A DNA stretch of 64,000 nt from Rhabditophanes sp. KR3021 (Eukaryota; Nematoda; Chromadorea; Rhabditida; Alloionematidae): positions 5,704,001 through 5,768,000 of the forward strand of contig CAUJLY010000003.1 in the NCBI GenBank assembly GCA_963281155.1, in the 5' to 3' direction. Under the pieces are notes generated by a model that was given only the letters and a program-made list of their open reading frames with translations, was not told the DNA's origin and ran no database searches. The number at the start of each line of letters is the position of its first letter. Position 1 is the first letter of the stretch. This document shows, piece by piece, positions 45,525 to 58,792 of the stretch. Made by a program: the position numbers and the translations under genes.

Positions 45525-48284
45525 AATTTTGTGTAGATTACCCAACAAATCAGCAACTATCAATAGCAACAAAGAATAAAATCAATTGAGAATCTAAAAT
45601 GTAATCAACTTATTAATAGACTTAACTATCACCATAAAACATATGTAAATTGAACGTGAATATACTCGTCGACAAACAAAAATTAACTTCCTCTCTTAAG
45701 AAAGGCATCAAATAAACTGTTTAATCCGAAAAGACACAAATATAAAGTAAGGATCATCAAACTCACGCTTAAAGGCAATTTGTCGATTCCCGAATACATC
45801 TGTTTCCAACATTTGTTTGTTTACGATCTCTCTACGAGACTAAAAAGAATGATGTGTGTAGTTGAAGTTTTGTGGATGCATAGTATGTAAGTTTTTGTGG
45901 AAAAATAGTTTGTAAGTTGTGAGAAAATTGTGATCGCTCAAATGTATTTAGATTATTTAGAAAATTGCTTTTCTCATATGGAAAATGTGACACATTAAAC
46001 AAAGAAGAATTTTGATATTTAATATTATTATTAGCCACCAAAAATTGACTTAAAGATTTGTTAAAAGATTATCTTGTTTGTATAAATTTGTATTTTCCTT
46101 ATTCAATTCTTATCAAACAATCTAAAAATTTCGAACAACAAATAGTTCAAAATTAGTTCTTCCAAATCAAGAACTTTGATTCAGCCTTTTACTAAAATTT
46201 GTTTAAAAACATACTTGACACCATTTTTATTTCAACACACACGAAGTATGAATGCTAATCATAGCATGATCAGATACATCCAATTAATCATACTAAAGAT
46301 TAAAAGATCAAAAACATGAATCATTACTTGCTTTATTCTGATATAATATTACTTTTTGTATTCTGATATGAATATTACTTGGTGTATTCTGGTATGAATA
46401 TTACTTGGTGTATTCTGATATGAATATTATTTTATGCATTCTCGTATAAACATTATTTTGTGTACTCTGATATAAATTTTATTTAATGGATTCAGATTTG
46501 AATAGTATTTGTTCAATTGAAGTATTATTTGTTATTCTTTAAACAGAAACTTCCAAATATAGTCAAAAGTGTTGCCCATTTTTTTGAAGATCATAAAAAT
46601 AAGAAAATACCACAAAACATCTTATGATGGGCTACAATTTTGTACCTTTGGTCAACAAACAAACAGTCATCACCCTCTTTTTCAAGGATACTGGTACATT
46701 TAAGACCTCCAAAATATGATCATGTGCTTGTAGCTCTGTATGTCAAAGTGCACTAAACAAAGGAAAAGATTCGCCACTCATCGTCAACAAATAAAAAGCA
46801 GTAACCTTCACTTACTTTCTCGCATCATCAAAATAACTTTATTCATCACATTTTGACAGATATTTTTTTGGAATACCAATTTAAAAGCACACACACATCA
46901 ATCCACCTTTTAAATCATTTCAAATTTAAATAAAAAACTTGTTTTTTACAAGCAGTTTCTCAAAACTTCACCCCTTAACTACAAGGCTTAATATTAACTT
47001 GATCAGTTAACAAAAAGAAGGAATATGTAGTTCATTTAAAGCACCAACAGTTGTTATTTTTGAACTTCTAAAAAAGTGCAACATCATCTCCTTAATTCTC
47101 ATTCCAAAAAAGTAACTGCACTTATTTTTGTGTTTTATTGCAACATTTTGATAAGGATCATCTAATTAATGACAGGAAAGTTAATTTATTCATAAATAGA
47201 GACGCTGCTTTCGTATAGTTAGTTAATATTGCTGACATATATTTTATGAGAGACAAGCTGTTCATTTCATTTTTTGGTGTACATTTGAAGACATATTGCT
47301 ACAACATACCATTTTAAATATAATTTCGTTTGAAATTGGTGTCGATGTTTAGGGACACCATATAGAGGACAGTTTTATATGTTATATGTACATAACTAAT
47401 AAAAACTGGAACGTATCTTGACCTTCTTGGCTAGTATATACAGAAAAGTTTGACCTAGATTTGGCCCCAAATGGCAAGATGGTCACACATTTTAGCCTTA
47501 AACTAAATTTTGTTCTTATCTACCAATTTTACTCCCAACTACAAATTTACTCTCAAATGTTATAATCGCATTCATTTTGAGGAACTGTACTTTTTTTATT
47601 AGTCTATCAGACACTTAATATGTTGATGTTTAATAAAAATACTTTGATTATTCAAAAATATTTGATACTTGTTGTCTATTATATTGTATTTATTTATTCA
47701 ATTTTAATTTGTTGATAAATAAAATAAGGATTTGAGTAATCATTGAAATGACCTTGTACCAGACAGCTTTTTAATTACCCTTGATATTGTTATGTATAAA
47801 TAAACATTAAATAGTATATTTAACTATATTTTAAAATCATATATCCTAACTTTCCTTGGGGTAGAAAGTTTTGATTGCACCTGGTTCAATTTAATAACCA
47901 TCTCACCTTCTTTTCTCGTTCTACATTTTATGTTACCTTTTCATAACAAACTTATTTTGAAGGTAACTTTTTTGTTTCATCTCCAAAATTATAGAGGCGC
48001 AGTTTCACGCTACCATTTTTGCTCACGTAGTAGATGTGCGTCAAAGGTATGAATTGCTCAAATCTCCTCCCTAATTCGCGCACCACGACCTAGCGACCGA
48101 TTCACCACAGACCAGACTACTCTCTCATCACTTTTGACTGCCCCAGAATCCCTTTCCCTTTTGCTCTTTTCCTACTTTTAAAATCATATACATATACAAA
48201 ACAAAATTTAAATTCAAACTATTTTACTTTCAGCTATTTATTTTGTTACTTCTAAATTCATAACTACTACTTTTGCCAATTGTC
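45525..48284. other. Intergenic stretch between Rabaptin-5 and the nuclear receptor
   Basis: About 2.7 kb shared by two divergent genes. It contains a 26-bp tandem repeat (46334-46514) and a notably GC-richer patch at about 47995-48165, just upstream of the receptor start, probably its promoter and 5' UTR. One 69-codon minus-strand ORF (45832-46041) has no recognisable motif. No RNA gene seen. Confidence 0.45.
46334..46514. repeat. Tandem repeat, seven copies of a 26-bp unit
   Basis: Units begin at 46334, 46359, 46385, 46411, 46437, 46463 and 46489, so the spacing is 26 bp with one of 25. The consensus is close to tattctgatatgaatatta followed by cttggtg. Copies diverge towards the right end. 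Confidence 0.88.
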
Positions 48285-51200
48285 ATGGCTAGTAATAATT
48301 GGAATTTCATGTCAAGACTTCTATCCCAAAATTTTAATAATATGGATGAATTTATGGTACCACTCCCACATGGCACTCTTCCAGAAAGTGCCCCCGCTCT
48401 GGAGTCAATAGGATTGAATGCGTCTACTTTTTCAGATCACACCTCAATGTCTTCTTGCCTCCCAATAGAAGGAGCCAATTCTGGATCTTCATCCTCCACA
48501 TCAACTTATTCGAATCCTCCTTCTGCTTTTCGACCAATCCTCCACTCAGTTCCAGCAATTCCTAATACTGAAATCACTGAAACTGTCTTTACAAACTTTA
48601 TCAACAACATCCTACAGGCCAACAACCAAGACTTGACCCAATCTACCAACCACACCACCACGCAATCTTCTTCTGAACGTAAGTACATACATAAAAATGT
48701 TTCACTTTCCAAATATCCGCCAGGTCATGTCACTCCTAAAGATGCGACACGCCAGGGGCGATATCCTAGTAACAAGATAGATAGGTATCTTCCATCAAAC
48801 CCGACCTTTCATCGTCTTTTGTTAAACTACAACTTACTATGTCTTCTTTTTTGTTAAAATTTGCAAGGATTCGGTAGATCTATTAATACCTACAACAACT
48901 TAATCCACCACCCCACTTTCTATCTTTTTCTTTCACTTTTCTTATCTCATTTCATGGATATTATATGCCAATTGTCCTAAATATGACCTCTTTTGGTATG
49001 GAAGAGATGTCGTTTTAGATGGGACGAATCGACCGGATTTGGGCATAAATCCATCAAACGTATAATTGCCTTAGGGGTGTTTTCAGATGAGGACGTTATT
49101 TATTAGCTTTCGAGAATGGCAAGGTTGTAGTTTGACCGCACTAACTTGATGACCACGAACAGATAAATAAACATCATGATATAATTTGTGGAACCTTGAT
49201 AGCATACTTTTTGTAATTCTCATTGAATTCTTTGTTTAATTTTATTAACATACTTTTGTACAAAATTGGTAGCATACTTTTTATACAAAATTCATAACAT
49301 ACATTTGATGGTGTTAAAATGTCCACAATTACAAGCAACCAAAACTACCATCCATTATTCAAGATGACCTTGGACCGTTTTACTTCTTTTATCCTTGCTC
49401 CACGTTATAGAAACTCTAATTTGTGTGAATTCATAAAAATACTTTACTAAATAATACATTCACCCGAACGAGGCCCATACCTAATATGATCAAGGTTTTT
49501 TGCACAAGAATTAATTATTAAACATGATGATTCAAATTAAGCTACAATTTTGAGGATGATGATCAATAAGTAGTAGCCTTGACTTTTTTCTATCAATTTA
49601 AAATAACAAACATTTAAATGTAAAACGAAGTAAATATTTAGTTCATGGTGATGTGATCCAGAGAAATAAAATTGTTGTTGTAACCTTCAACTAAATTTTA
49701 AATTCATTTTAGAAAGTTCTGAGGACAGTCTGAAGAAGTGTATATATTTTTGCCAGATATGCTTTGATACTGCAAGTGGCTTTCATTATGGAGTCCATGC
49801 CTGTGAAGGTTGTAAAGGCTTTTTCCGAAGATCGATCCAACAGAAGATAAAATACCGTCCATGTTCAAAGACTCAGGAATGCGCCATCATCAGGAACAAT
49901 AGAAACAGATGTCAAGCCTGTAGACTAAGCAAGTGCCTAAGAGTTGGTATGTCCAAAGATGGTAAGTTTGATCTCGACCAAAAAAATATTAAATAGGTTA
50001 ACAAACCGTTTACCACAATCATACCACTTCCTTCATCACCTAACTTTCGCCTCTTTCCTTACAAACTGTGAATTATTGTCTCTTCATTTCATTTCAATTC
50101 CTTTTCAATTAGCATACATATCACCATTTGCCGTACAAGGTCACAACAACCATCTTTGCATTTATTTGGAGCTAGTGACTAACCATATAAAAAATAGACA
50201 CAACCATGCCAATATACGCATACGTACACTCTTTGATGCAAGTTGTTCAATGTCACTCAACTGATTTTTGAGCTGTCACCTTGGTAAAAATATAATATAA
50301 TTTTGAGTGTTGTTTGGGAGTGAAAAGAATTAAAAAATGTAATATATATTTGGGATAGAACCTTTTTTGGTATTGAGGATAATAACCTTGACGCAACCAA
50401 AAGTTCTCCTTTCGTTGGTTATCATAGACTACTGAAAAGTATGAGATGGTTTTATGTATCAAGATTACTTTTCTGCTGCACACATACTTTTACCTTCTTT
50501 TGTTTGGATTGTGAGGAAAGCTTTCGAATATTCTTTTTTGATAACCTCGACATACAAAAAGACACGTCGTAGAATTAATCAAAAAAAACTTTCGTGTTTA
50601 ATTATTTTTGGATACAAAAGACGATTTAAATGGGTGAAAACTTCAATACCCCTCGCCAATTATAATTTTGAATGACACATCTTTTTTTGGGAAAGTTAAT
50701 AAAGTACTAGCCCTATTTTATGTGCAACTAATTTCGTTGACAAAAGTAGTAGTTTTGATTTAGCCTTGTATTTATTTTTATATGTTGAAGATAAAGCATC
50801 AATTGATCAAGACATGGAAGTTTGTAAAATTTATTGAATGTTTTGAGAAGCTACATATGATTTATTTATATCATATAGTTAATGACATCAAACAAATTCA
50901 TCTTTTTTAAGTAAAGGAAGGTGACTGTGAAGGGTGAAGGGTTTGATTATTTGATTTATTTGGTTGATGGCGATGATTTTTAAATTAGGTCACTGACAAA
51001 AGCCTCGTGATAGGGCTGTTAAGGAATGATTAATAAAACTAACTTGAAATTATGCATCGTACAAATTGTTATTATTTGGTTCTTTTAGGAGTGCGCTTCG
51101 GAAGAGTCCCTAAGAAAGCAAAGGAAAAGTTGGCTGAGGAAATGCAAAAGGCATATGAACGATCCAATATTGATATTTTGGCTGTTGAGTTGGAAGATGA

Positions 51201-52332
51201 ACAAGCTTTTGTTACGGCCATTGAGACCGCTTTTCAAGAATTGAAGAAAGCTTCTAACAAGGCTGTTCTTCCAACAATAAACCAAAAACTTTGTGATCTT
51301 AACAGCAGAAATGTCTTTTCATGGCAAATCAGTCCCTTGGATTCTACCAAACTCTATCCTCTCATAGAAGATATCTGTCAATTTTCAAAATCAATCAAAG
51401 GTTTTCATACTTTTTTTACAAATGATAAGGTACAATTAATAAAGAAATCAGTGTTACAAATATATTTAATGCAATTGAGTGCTATGAACCCAGAAGTGTG
51501 GATTGATATCGGGACAGGGGCATTGGTGACTTCAAATTTAACCAATTATCTCTTTTTGCACAGCTTTATTTCATTGGAGGAAGGCAAATGTTTGAAGGAT
51601 TTAATTTTGGAGTTCGTGGATTTGTACAGAACTTTGGATTTAAATGAAAAGCAGCAAGCGTTGTTGACTGCTTTTGTGTTGTGTCAGCCAGGATCGGGAA
51701 CATTTACAAATTCCGACTTGGTCCAAGCTTCGATGGTCAAAATGGTTCAGGAGAAGTTATGGAGTCTTTTGCAAGCTAGTTTGTTGCCTGCTTCTGGGTG
51801 TTCTTTTCACGATACTTTGAAGCACCAAGTTCAATTGCAGTCTTTGATAACACTGCCATCAAACTTAAACAAGCTTTACAAACTCCATTCAGATCAATTA
51901 AATACTTTATCCAGTCAACCGCCAATTCAAAATCAAAATCTTAGGTCAGCATTGTCCTCCAACACCTCCGTCCTCCAAAACGTTTCCCATCCAACACCAT
52001 GCCAACCTATCAGTTTGTTACCATCCCTAACAAGTCCACTTCCAAGACCAGCCTCAACGAGATCAACTTGTGGCACCAATGCAGGTTCTGCTCCTGATGA
52101 TATGCCTTGCCTTCGTAAAGCTCTAGAAAGACCCTCAATTATAACGGTGAATAATAAAAGTCCAAGTGTGACTACAAATTTGATTCCCTTTGACAAAATG
52201 TTTGAAAGAAATGAGATGGTAACAACGAGAAAAAGAACCCTATCAACCATCAGTCTCAATAAAAATGAAGTTTTTAAAGTTGAAAATGACGAACAAGAGC
52301 AACCTCTAAACTTATGTATTCGTAAAATTTAA
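48285..52332 (+). CDS. nhr-85: Nuclear receptor of the E75/Rev-erb group (NHR-85-like)
   Basis: Ligand- or heme-responsive transcription factor of subfamily NR1D/E. Exons 48285-48678, 49713-49961 and 51089-52332 join in phase to 628 aa; introns are 1034 and 1127 nt. Exon 1 encodes a Ser/Thr-rich A/B region. Exon 2 is the DNA-binding domain: first finger CQIC...CEGC with P-box EGCKGFFRR, second finger CSKTQEC...CQAC, ending CLRVGMSKD. The junction continues [15 protein letters not shown], the E75/Rev-erb T/A-box. The ligand-binding domain in exon 3 is divergent ([20 protein letters not shown] matches the helix 3-5 signature). It lacks a clear AF-2 helix, as in Rev-erb repressors. A long disordered tail ends in [11 protein letters not shown], which resembles a CtBP-binding PLNLS motif. 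E75-type genes time moults in ecdysozoans. Confidence 0.92.
49196..49315. repeat. Short imperfect repeat in nuclear receptor intron 1
   Basis: Three or four diverged copies of a unit like tagcatactttttatacaaaa, spaced about 26 bp apart in the second half. AT-rich, without coding potential. Confidence 0.45.
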
Positions 52333-52699
52333 ATCAAACTACATCTTTCTAAAAAAGTGTGTTCCTCTTGAAAGCACAACTTAAAATGAACTAGTTAATT
52401 TATCCCCTCTCATCCACTTCATCAAACAGACCGATCTCAAGTCAATATCATTTTCTTGAAGATATAAAAATTACAAAAATCCGATTGTATTATAATTATA
52501 AATGTTTAAACGTGTGTACATAAAAAACAGAAATACTTACCTTTTGAAAGAATATTCTTTCGTTTTTAAATCTTGTCTGCTAGTACAGCAGAAACATTTT
52601 TAGTTTATTATTTATAGATGATACATCTCCATAGTAAAATGTTAATTTCGTTTTTAAGTCGTTTTTTTGGTTTTTGTTTCGATATTGAGGAATGAAAGT
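52333..52699. other. Short gap between convergent genes
   Basis: About 370 bp separating the stops of the nuclear receptor and the GPCR. It holds both 3' UTRs; no other feature seen. Confidence 0.5.
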
Positions 52700-54443
52700 T
52701 CAGCAATAAGTTGGGCCTGTCAGACTTGAGTAACGGATACGCAAATTCTTTTTGGAATCTTTCTTTTGCTGACCGAAACAGAAGGCGCGTTTCATTTCGC
52801 GGCGGAAACGTTCTATAAAGAGAATTTATAAATACGTTTGAATATTTATTTATGCTTAATATTCCATTTTTAAAACCTTTTAACTTACCGCACATAAAAT
52901 TATACAAAATAGGATTGATCATACATGAACTGTAGGACAAAGCTCTTGGTATAAATTTCCTGATTGCTATTAAGTTTTCATCTTCAAAATCTATATGAAC
53001 ATCGAATGAAATAAATAAATTGGAAAGATGGACTGGGGCATAACACAAGAAGAAGACGCAAACGACGGTTATGAGCATGTTGGTTGCTCTTTTGCGTGAT
53101 TGAATTTGTCTTTCGCCGAGTTGGAGTTCTTTGCGTCGGAGGATGATGACCATGTGAGTGCAGAGGCCTGTGATTATGCCGAGTGGGATAAGGAAGGTGA
53201 AGACTGTTTGGGCGAGTTGATAGTTCCGTTGGAATTCGGGAGACCAAGATTCGACACATCTGGTGCCCCACTATAATTTAGTCTTAATTATTATTATTTA
53301 TTTAGTTGACATACAGTAAAATCATCAATTGGTCTATTAAGTTCCAACTTGTGCAAAGTCAGCGTCCATGGTTCAGGAATTGATAAAGTAAATGATATGA
53401 CCCAAATGATAAAGATGACAACACTCGTATTCCACAGAGGAAGTGACAAAGGTGATGAAATTGCCTTCCATCTTTCAATTGCAATAAACATCAATGTTAA
53501 TACCGAAACATAAACACTTGTATTCTAAAAGATTGCCATCATTATAAATTCAAAAAACAATTAAATTAAAAATTATCATAACCAATTCACTTAAAAATAC
53601 CCAATTCAATTAAAATATTAAATGAATTTCCTCCAAAAATATAATCATAATTAATTACTTTCCAACAAAAATTTACTATTCCTGACAGATGCCTCCTTTT
53701 TACTAAAGTTATTAATTTTAAATAAATGTGTATCGTCTGCATTTTTAATTGTTTTCTAATACAACAAAACGTATATCGATGAAGTTCCAAAAATACATCG
53801 TTATGTTAATGCTAAATTTGGAATTAAGTTGAGTTTCCGGGAAAGTTGGTATTTTTAAGTTGTCTAGTATTTAGACATAGGATAGTAGTAATTATGAGGA
53901 ACTTTAGAGGTGTTTCTATTTTAAGGACATGTCTCATTATTTTCCCTGTACTCTAAGAATTAATGATGTTGTTATTGGTGGCTTTTTTAAAAATACCAAT
54001 TTTTAGATTCTTTTAAACCTTACTTGAAACAAAGATATACATTTGCAGGAAATTGCTGAAAACCAGAACGTCTTCGTGAGATCGTTTATAACTGTGGGAG
54101 GAAGACAAAAGATTAGTACCAGCATATCTGACAACGCCAAGTTCGTTAAAAATAAATTCATTGAAGTCCACTATAAATTTACAATAAAATGAATAAAATA
54201 AAATAAGTAACTCACCATATTCCTATTCTTAGCCACAACGTAAACCACTAAAGTATTTCCGAAAACCCCAACAATCATTTGAAAAAAGAATATCCCAGCA
54301 AATATATATTCCAGCATATTTGGCATCATCAAAGAAGCCATTTCATCCATGTATTCGGCATCGGTCATATTTGCATATTCTGGATACATTTCATCTAGTG
54401 ATGCAGTTCCATCGGATGATAGTTGGAAGGTGGATTCGACCAT
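52700..54443 (-). CDS. Rhodopsin-family peptide GPCR
   Basis: Seven-TM neuropeptide-type receptor of 359 aa. Exons 54443..54216, 54170..54024, 53524..53315, 53270..52889 and 52812..52700 join in phase; the introns between them are 45, 499, 44 and 76 nt. Exon 1 has a long acidic N-terminus then TM1 with GNTLVVYVV. Exon 2 gives TM2, NLFLTNLALSDMLVLIFCLP, and the TM3 Cys. Exon 3 has TM3-4, LTLMFIAIERWKAISSP, with ERW in place of DRY. Exon 4 carries the loop-2 Cys (WGTRCVESW), TM5, RKRATNML, TM6 CVFFLCYAPVHL and TM7 MINPILYNFMC. Exon 5 completes the helix-8 region, ERFRREMKRAF. The pattern fits the orexin/allatotropin/CCK-like group; the ligand cannot be told from sequence. Confidence 0.9.
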
Positions 54444-57400
54444 TTTTAGAGAAGAATGGTCTTCGAAGATAGTCGTTGGTTTGAATAAATTAAGATAGAA
54501 CCACCAAAAATACTATTTTTAGGATGAAATAAATTTGTCTTTCAAAATTATAGATAAATTAAATTAAATATTATGTATTTTGTGTTGGTTTAGTGGATCT
54601 GTAAAAATTTGGATAAATTTAATAAAAAGAGGTTTCGAAAATCTTTGCAGTAGCTAGAGACGACTGCTCTTTTATAAATAGACGAATGGCTAGTGTGGGT
54701 TAACCGAAAAGATACTTTAATATTCCAATTCATCATCAAATTAACTAATCAAGTGTAGGGAGATAAAGATAATTGAAAAACAAACTGTTAAAGTGTAAAA
54801 AAGGTTTTTAAATAGGATGGCTTCTTTTGGAGTGGATGCCTAGGGATAGGATATTTTTTGAGAAAAAAATTGGTGGATCCTATGCTTTTTGCTGGACAAA
54901 TGTCAAAAACCAGTGATGGGGTGTCTTTTTTTGAGTTGAAACTATTTAAACTTTCATAGATTAAATGGAAGGAGAAGTTTGGTGAAGGGTATGAATTTTT
55001 TTAGTCAAAGTAGCCAGCTATATCTGTTTGGTTCGCACATTATATTTTATAAGCACACTTCTGCCAATTTATTATAATCAAGCCTAGTAGAGTTATGGTT
55101 GTGTATAATTTGGAGAAGATAAAGGTTCTCTATAAAGAGTACTTTAATAGCATTCTCCTAAAGAAGATAAGCTCTTTTTGGTGACGAAGATTAATGGAAA
55201 GTTTAAAGAAGTTGATTATTATTTCAGTAAAAAATATTCACAAAAAAGGGGGTTGATGAGTTAATTAGAAGAGGGCTTGAATAATTATATGGATGTCATG
55301 AACTCAATTAAAATTTATCCACAACCTCTTTTACTTATCAAGTCAACAGTTTAAATTGGCAATTTTTAATGACTAAAATACATATATTAGCTTATTTGCT
55401 TGTTGATGATGGTTAATGTACTAAAAGGTTTATTCGGACTTCATACATCCTAAAATAACAAAGAAAAAAGGGTGAAAATTCTGATAGATGAAAAGTAGAG
55501 TGTAGTGTTGGTGAGAATCTTTAACATATTATGACACCATCTTCTATTTCATTGAGGGATGATGGTATTTTTGAATAGGAAATAACTCCTATTATCCACC
55601 TTCAACCAGATATAAATTACAAATGGGCAGAGTCTTTATCTATGGCATTTTTAATGATCTCCCTTAAAATAAAAAAGGCGATACGGAAATGAGTTAGATA
55701 CGAGCATATACTAGGAAGGTAAAACAACAAAAAATAACAACTAATAAAATTGTTGATGCAACAAGATATTATAGCTAGAACTAAGAAGCCTGGTCAAACA
55801 GAAACCTGTAAAATGATATTTATTTGAAAGAGTATATAATAATCGTTTCACTTTAAATTTGTTAGTTCAAACCTTCGTATTAAAAAATACTAGGGACAAT
55901 TTACATTATTTATAATATTTAGATTATTAGTTACCTATATTTTATAATATAGCAAAGGGATCTTAATTATATACTACTGAATTGTGGAGAGGTAGTATTA
56001 GAGGAAAGGTAATTTTTTGATGTTTGTTAATATTACTTATGATTTTTAAAAATCTATTACTCTTTTTTGGTACTGATTTAGGAGATTATTGCTTCGTGAC
56101 GGCACGCCATACCGTACTACTAATATGCTAACATAAACCATGAAGTATTACCTTATTGTTAAGAAAAGGCAATTTAATATTAATTTTAAACATAATAAAT
56201 AATAATAATACATTGTATTTATGTAAATAAACGCAAAAAATATTTCATAACATCACTGACTTCATTCAAAACACCTAGAGATCCCATCAAATTTATTTTT
56301 TTAATTTCACATGCCGTGCCAACTGTAAATTATATATTTACATTTACTTGTTGATTAGACTTAATAATTCTAGTAAAAAAGGAAATGCACTAAAAGCTTC
56401 TGATTAATGGGCTTCGACAAAACCCCAATATTAGCGAATAATGTAAAGAATATCTAAATATATTTGTTGCTCTAGACAAACAATGTTTAAAGAGTTAAAT
56501 GGAGATACATAGATAATCGTGTATTGTAATGACAAAACGCATTCCCTCGATGTAGTAAGGGTGGGATATATTAGATTGCAGGTAATATATGAGGAGACAT
56601 TAAGTAGTGTGTCTTTTTAGATCATCAGCTAAGCAATTCAGTCAAGTGGAGGGCTCTGAGCATGGCTTTTGTGATGTTCCCGACTATTTTGACATCATTT
56701 AGTTTAACTGGGGAAGAGGTATTTTGGAAGACATCTGACTTGGGATAATTATATTTCTCTACAAGAACTTTATCATTTTAATACAAAATTATTAGATAAA
56801 GTCATTTGCCTCAAGTACATAATACAATAAAATTATTAAGTATAATAGTAAGAAAAAGATAAACTTACTCTGTGTAGGGAAAATGAGTTTGGCTAAGCGA
56901 TGAGTATTTAAATGGTTTAAAAAATGCAATTAAGAGGTGTTTTTAGATTGGATTATTATGAGAGAGAAAGATTTGTTTAATGGGCAAACTAAATATTTTA
57001 TTTGCAAAAGGAGTAGCAGCAGTAGTTCTTTAGTTAATAAAAAGGAACTAAAACCCGGATGTTAAAAACAACAAACTTTGAATTTTTAAAGACACTCCTT
57101 TGCCATTATACTTGCATAATATAAAGGAACGATGGTCAGAAGAAGACTGGTATCAAAAGGAAAGATGCCTTTGTTTGGAACTGATGGCAATGAATGTTTT
57201 GGGGGAAAAATGTTGCTATTGGATTAATTTAGTATGCCTTTGTAGAAACTACCTTGATAGAACCTTTTCTAGCATTGAAACAAACAACCCCATGCCCTTC
57301 TTTAGTACATCAAAATAAGAATTTGAACATGCAATAAATAAAATGTACAGACAGGGTCTTTTCACAACAATTGGAGCACTCCTAACTCAACATGAAATAG

Positions 57401-58792
57401 AATTTGAGGGCAAAATTAGTAGATTACGCTTACACACATATCCCAAACAAAAATAAGACAAGGATAGAGTCATTAAGAATAAAGGAAAAAATAAACAGTA
57501 CCTCATCAAGTTCAATTAAGAAAATAGGAAAGTATATTTTTGGAGAGATTCATGGAATGTGGCAGGTCTTCAATTGCCGTCTAATGACAAACATCTTCCC
57601 AGGGCCATATCTTTTTAATGATAATGTACTAAAGCACCCAATTTATGGCTCCTTTTATCAAATTTGGTTGGGTAGATTGAAGAAGTTAAGTTGTTTTTGA
57701 TATTAAATGTGTCTGTCCTTAAAAGGCAGTTGAGGACTTCATTTTTTATTTAATAAAATATAAAAGAAAATTATATTTGTTTAATTAAAAAAGATACATG
57801 ATGTACGTGAATGTTCAGGGTGAATATCTCTCTTATCAAATAAGAACATCATCAAATGATTGATGGTGAAGGTTTGACCTATGTGTAAAAAATATCAAAA
57901 GTCAATCACTACTTATTATTTTAATCTCAAATTTATTGCAATTTTTAGTTGCTCCTAACGAGAGTAGTAGTACATAGTGTGATTAGTAAGCAGAAGACAC
58001 AACAGGGTTAAAATGTCTAATTTGTAGTAATTTTGTTTTTGGTGTTTATCATTAGGATGTGGTAAAATTTATGCAGCACCCTAATATTTATTTATTATTC
58101 CAAAATATTTATTGAAATTTTGCATCATCTGTTGATGATTTCCTATTTCATTTTGCTGATATCTTATATGTTCCAACTTAATTGCTAATTCCTACAATTT
58201 GATAAGAATGTCCTTTTATTGGACTACTTACATCACTCAAAACAGGCCAATATTTGCACAAAAATAAATTCAATATTTTTATAGTTTGTAGTTTTGAGAT
58301 AGAGGTGTCGTCATCATCAATCAAAAAAACAGATACATTTTTATATATCATATTTCGTGCCATTTAAAAAAGTGAAATATATGTACATGCTTTAATCATG
58401 CTTTTGAAAACTTTTATGACCAAAATTGGAGAAGTCGCTCGATGCATCGGTTTTAAACTTAGTGGAAATATTTAAATTTGTGGTAAATCTTTTTAGACAG
58501 ATTTAAGAATAGTAAGACAAATGACCGAATATAAAAGATAAAAGCTAAATAACTTGCCTGAACTAAATTTAACTAACCAAACTTTCAACAATTCTAATTA
58601 GTAAAAAAAGTCTGAAACAATGGTCGGAAATTGACATCCAAGCTACAATTTTTACTATATTGTATCACTTACCCCTTCCTCACAAAAAACCCTAACCTGT
58701 TAAATTGACAACATCATCTAGTGACGTTTAAAGCTCTACGCAGTAAAAGTTAATAAAGATAAATATATAATTTCGGAGTAATTTATTTTTGT
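54444..58792. other. Large intergenic stretch
   Basis: About 4.3 kb of AT-rich DNA between the diverging GPCR and UPRT genes. Two plus-strand frames of 72 and 98 codons (57100-57318, 57404-57700) and one minus-strand frame (58178-58363) show no recognisable motif and are probably chance. No RNA gene, repeat array or mobile element was recognised. Confidence 0.45.

Noticed and set aside
52608..53153. 181-codon frame reading through the last GPCR intron
   Set aside because: The frame after NPILYNFMC is intronic; splicing at 52889/52812 gives the conserved ERFRREMKRAF helix 8 instead.
57100..57700. Two plus-strand ORFs of 72 and 98 codons in the large gap
   Set aside because: No start context, splice partners or recognisable motif; lengths are expected by chance in a gap this size.
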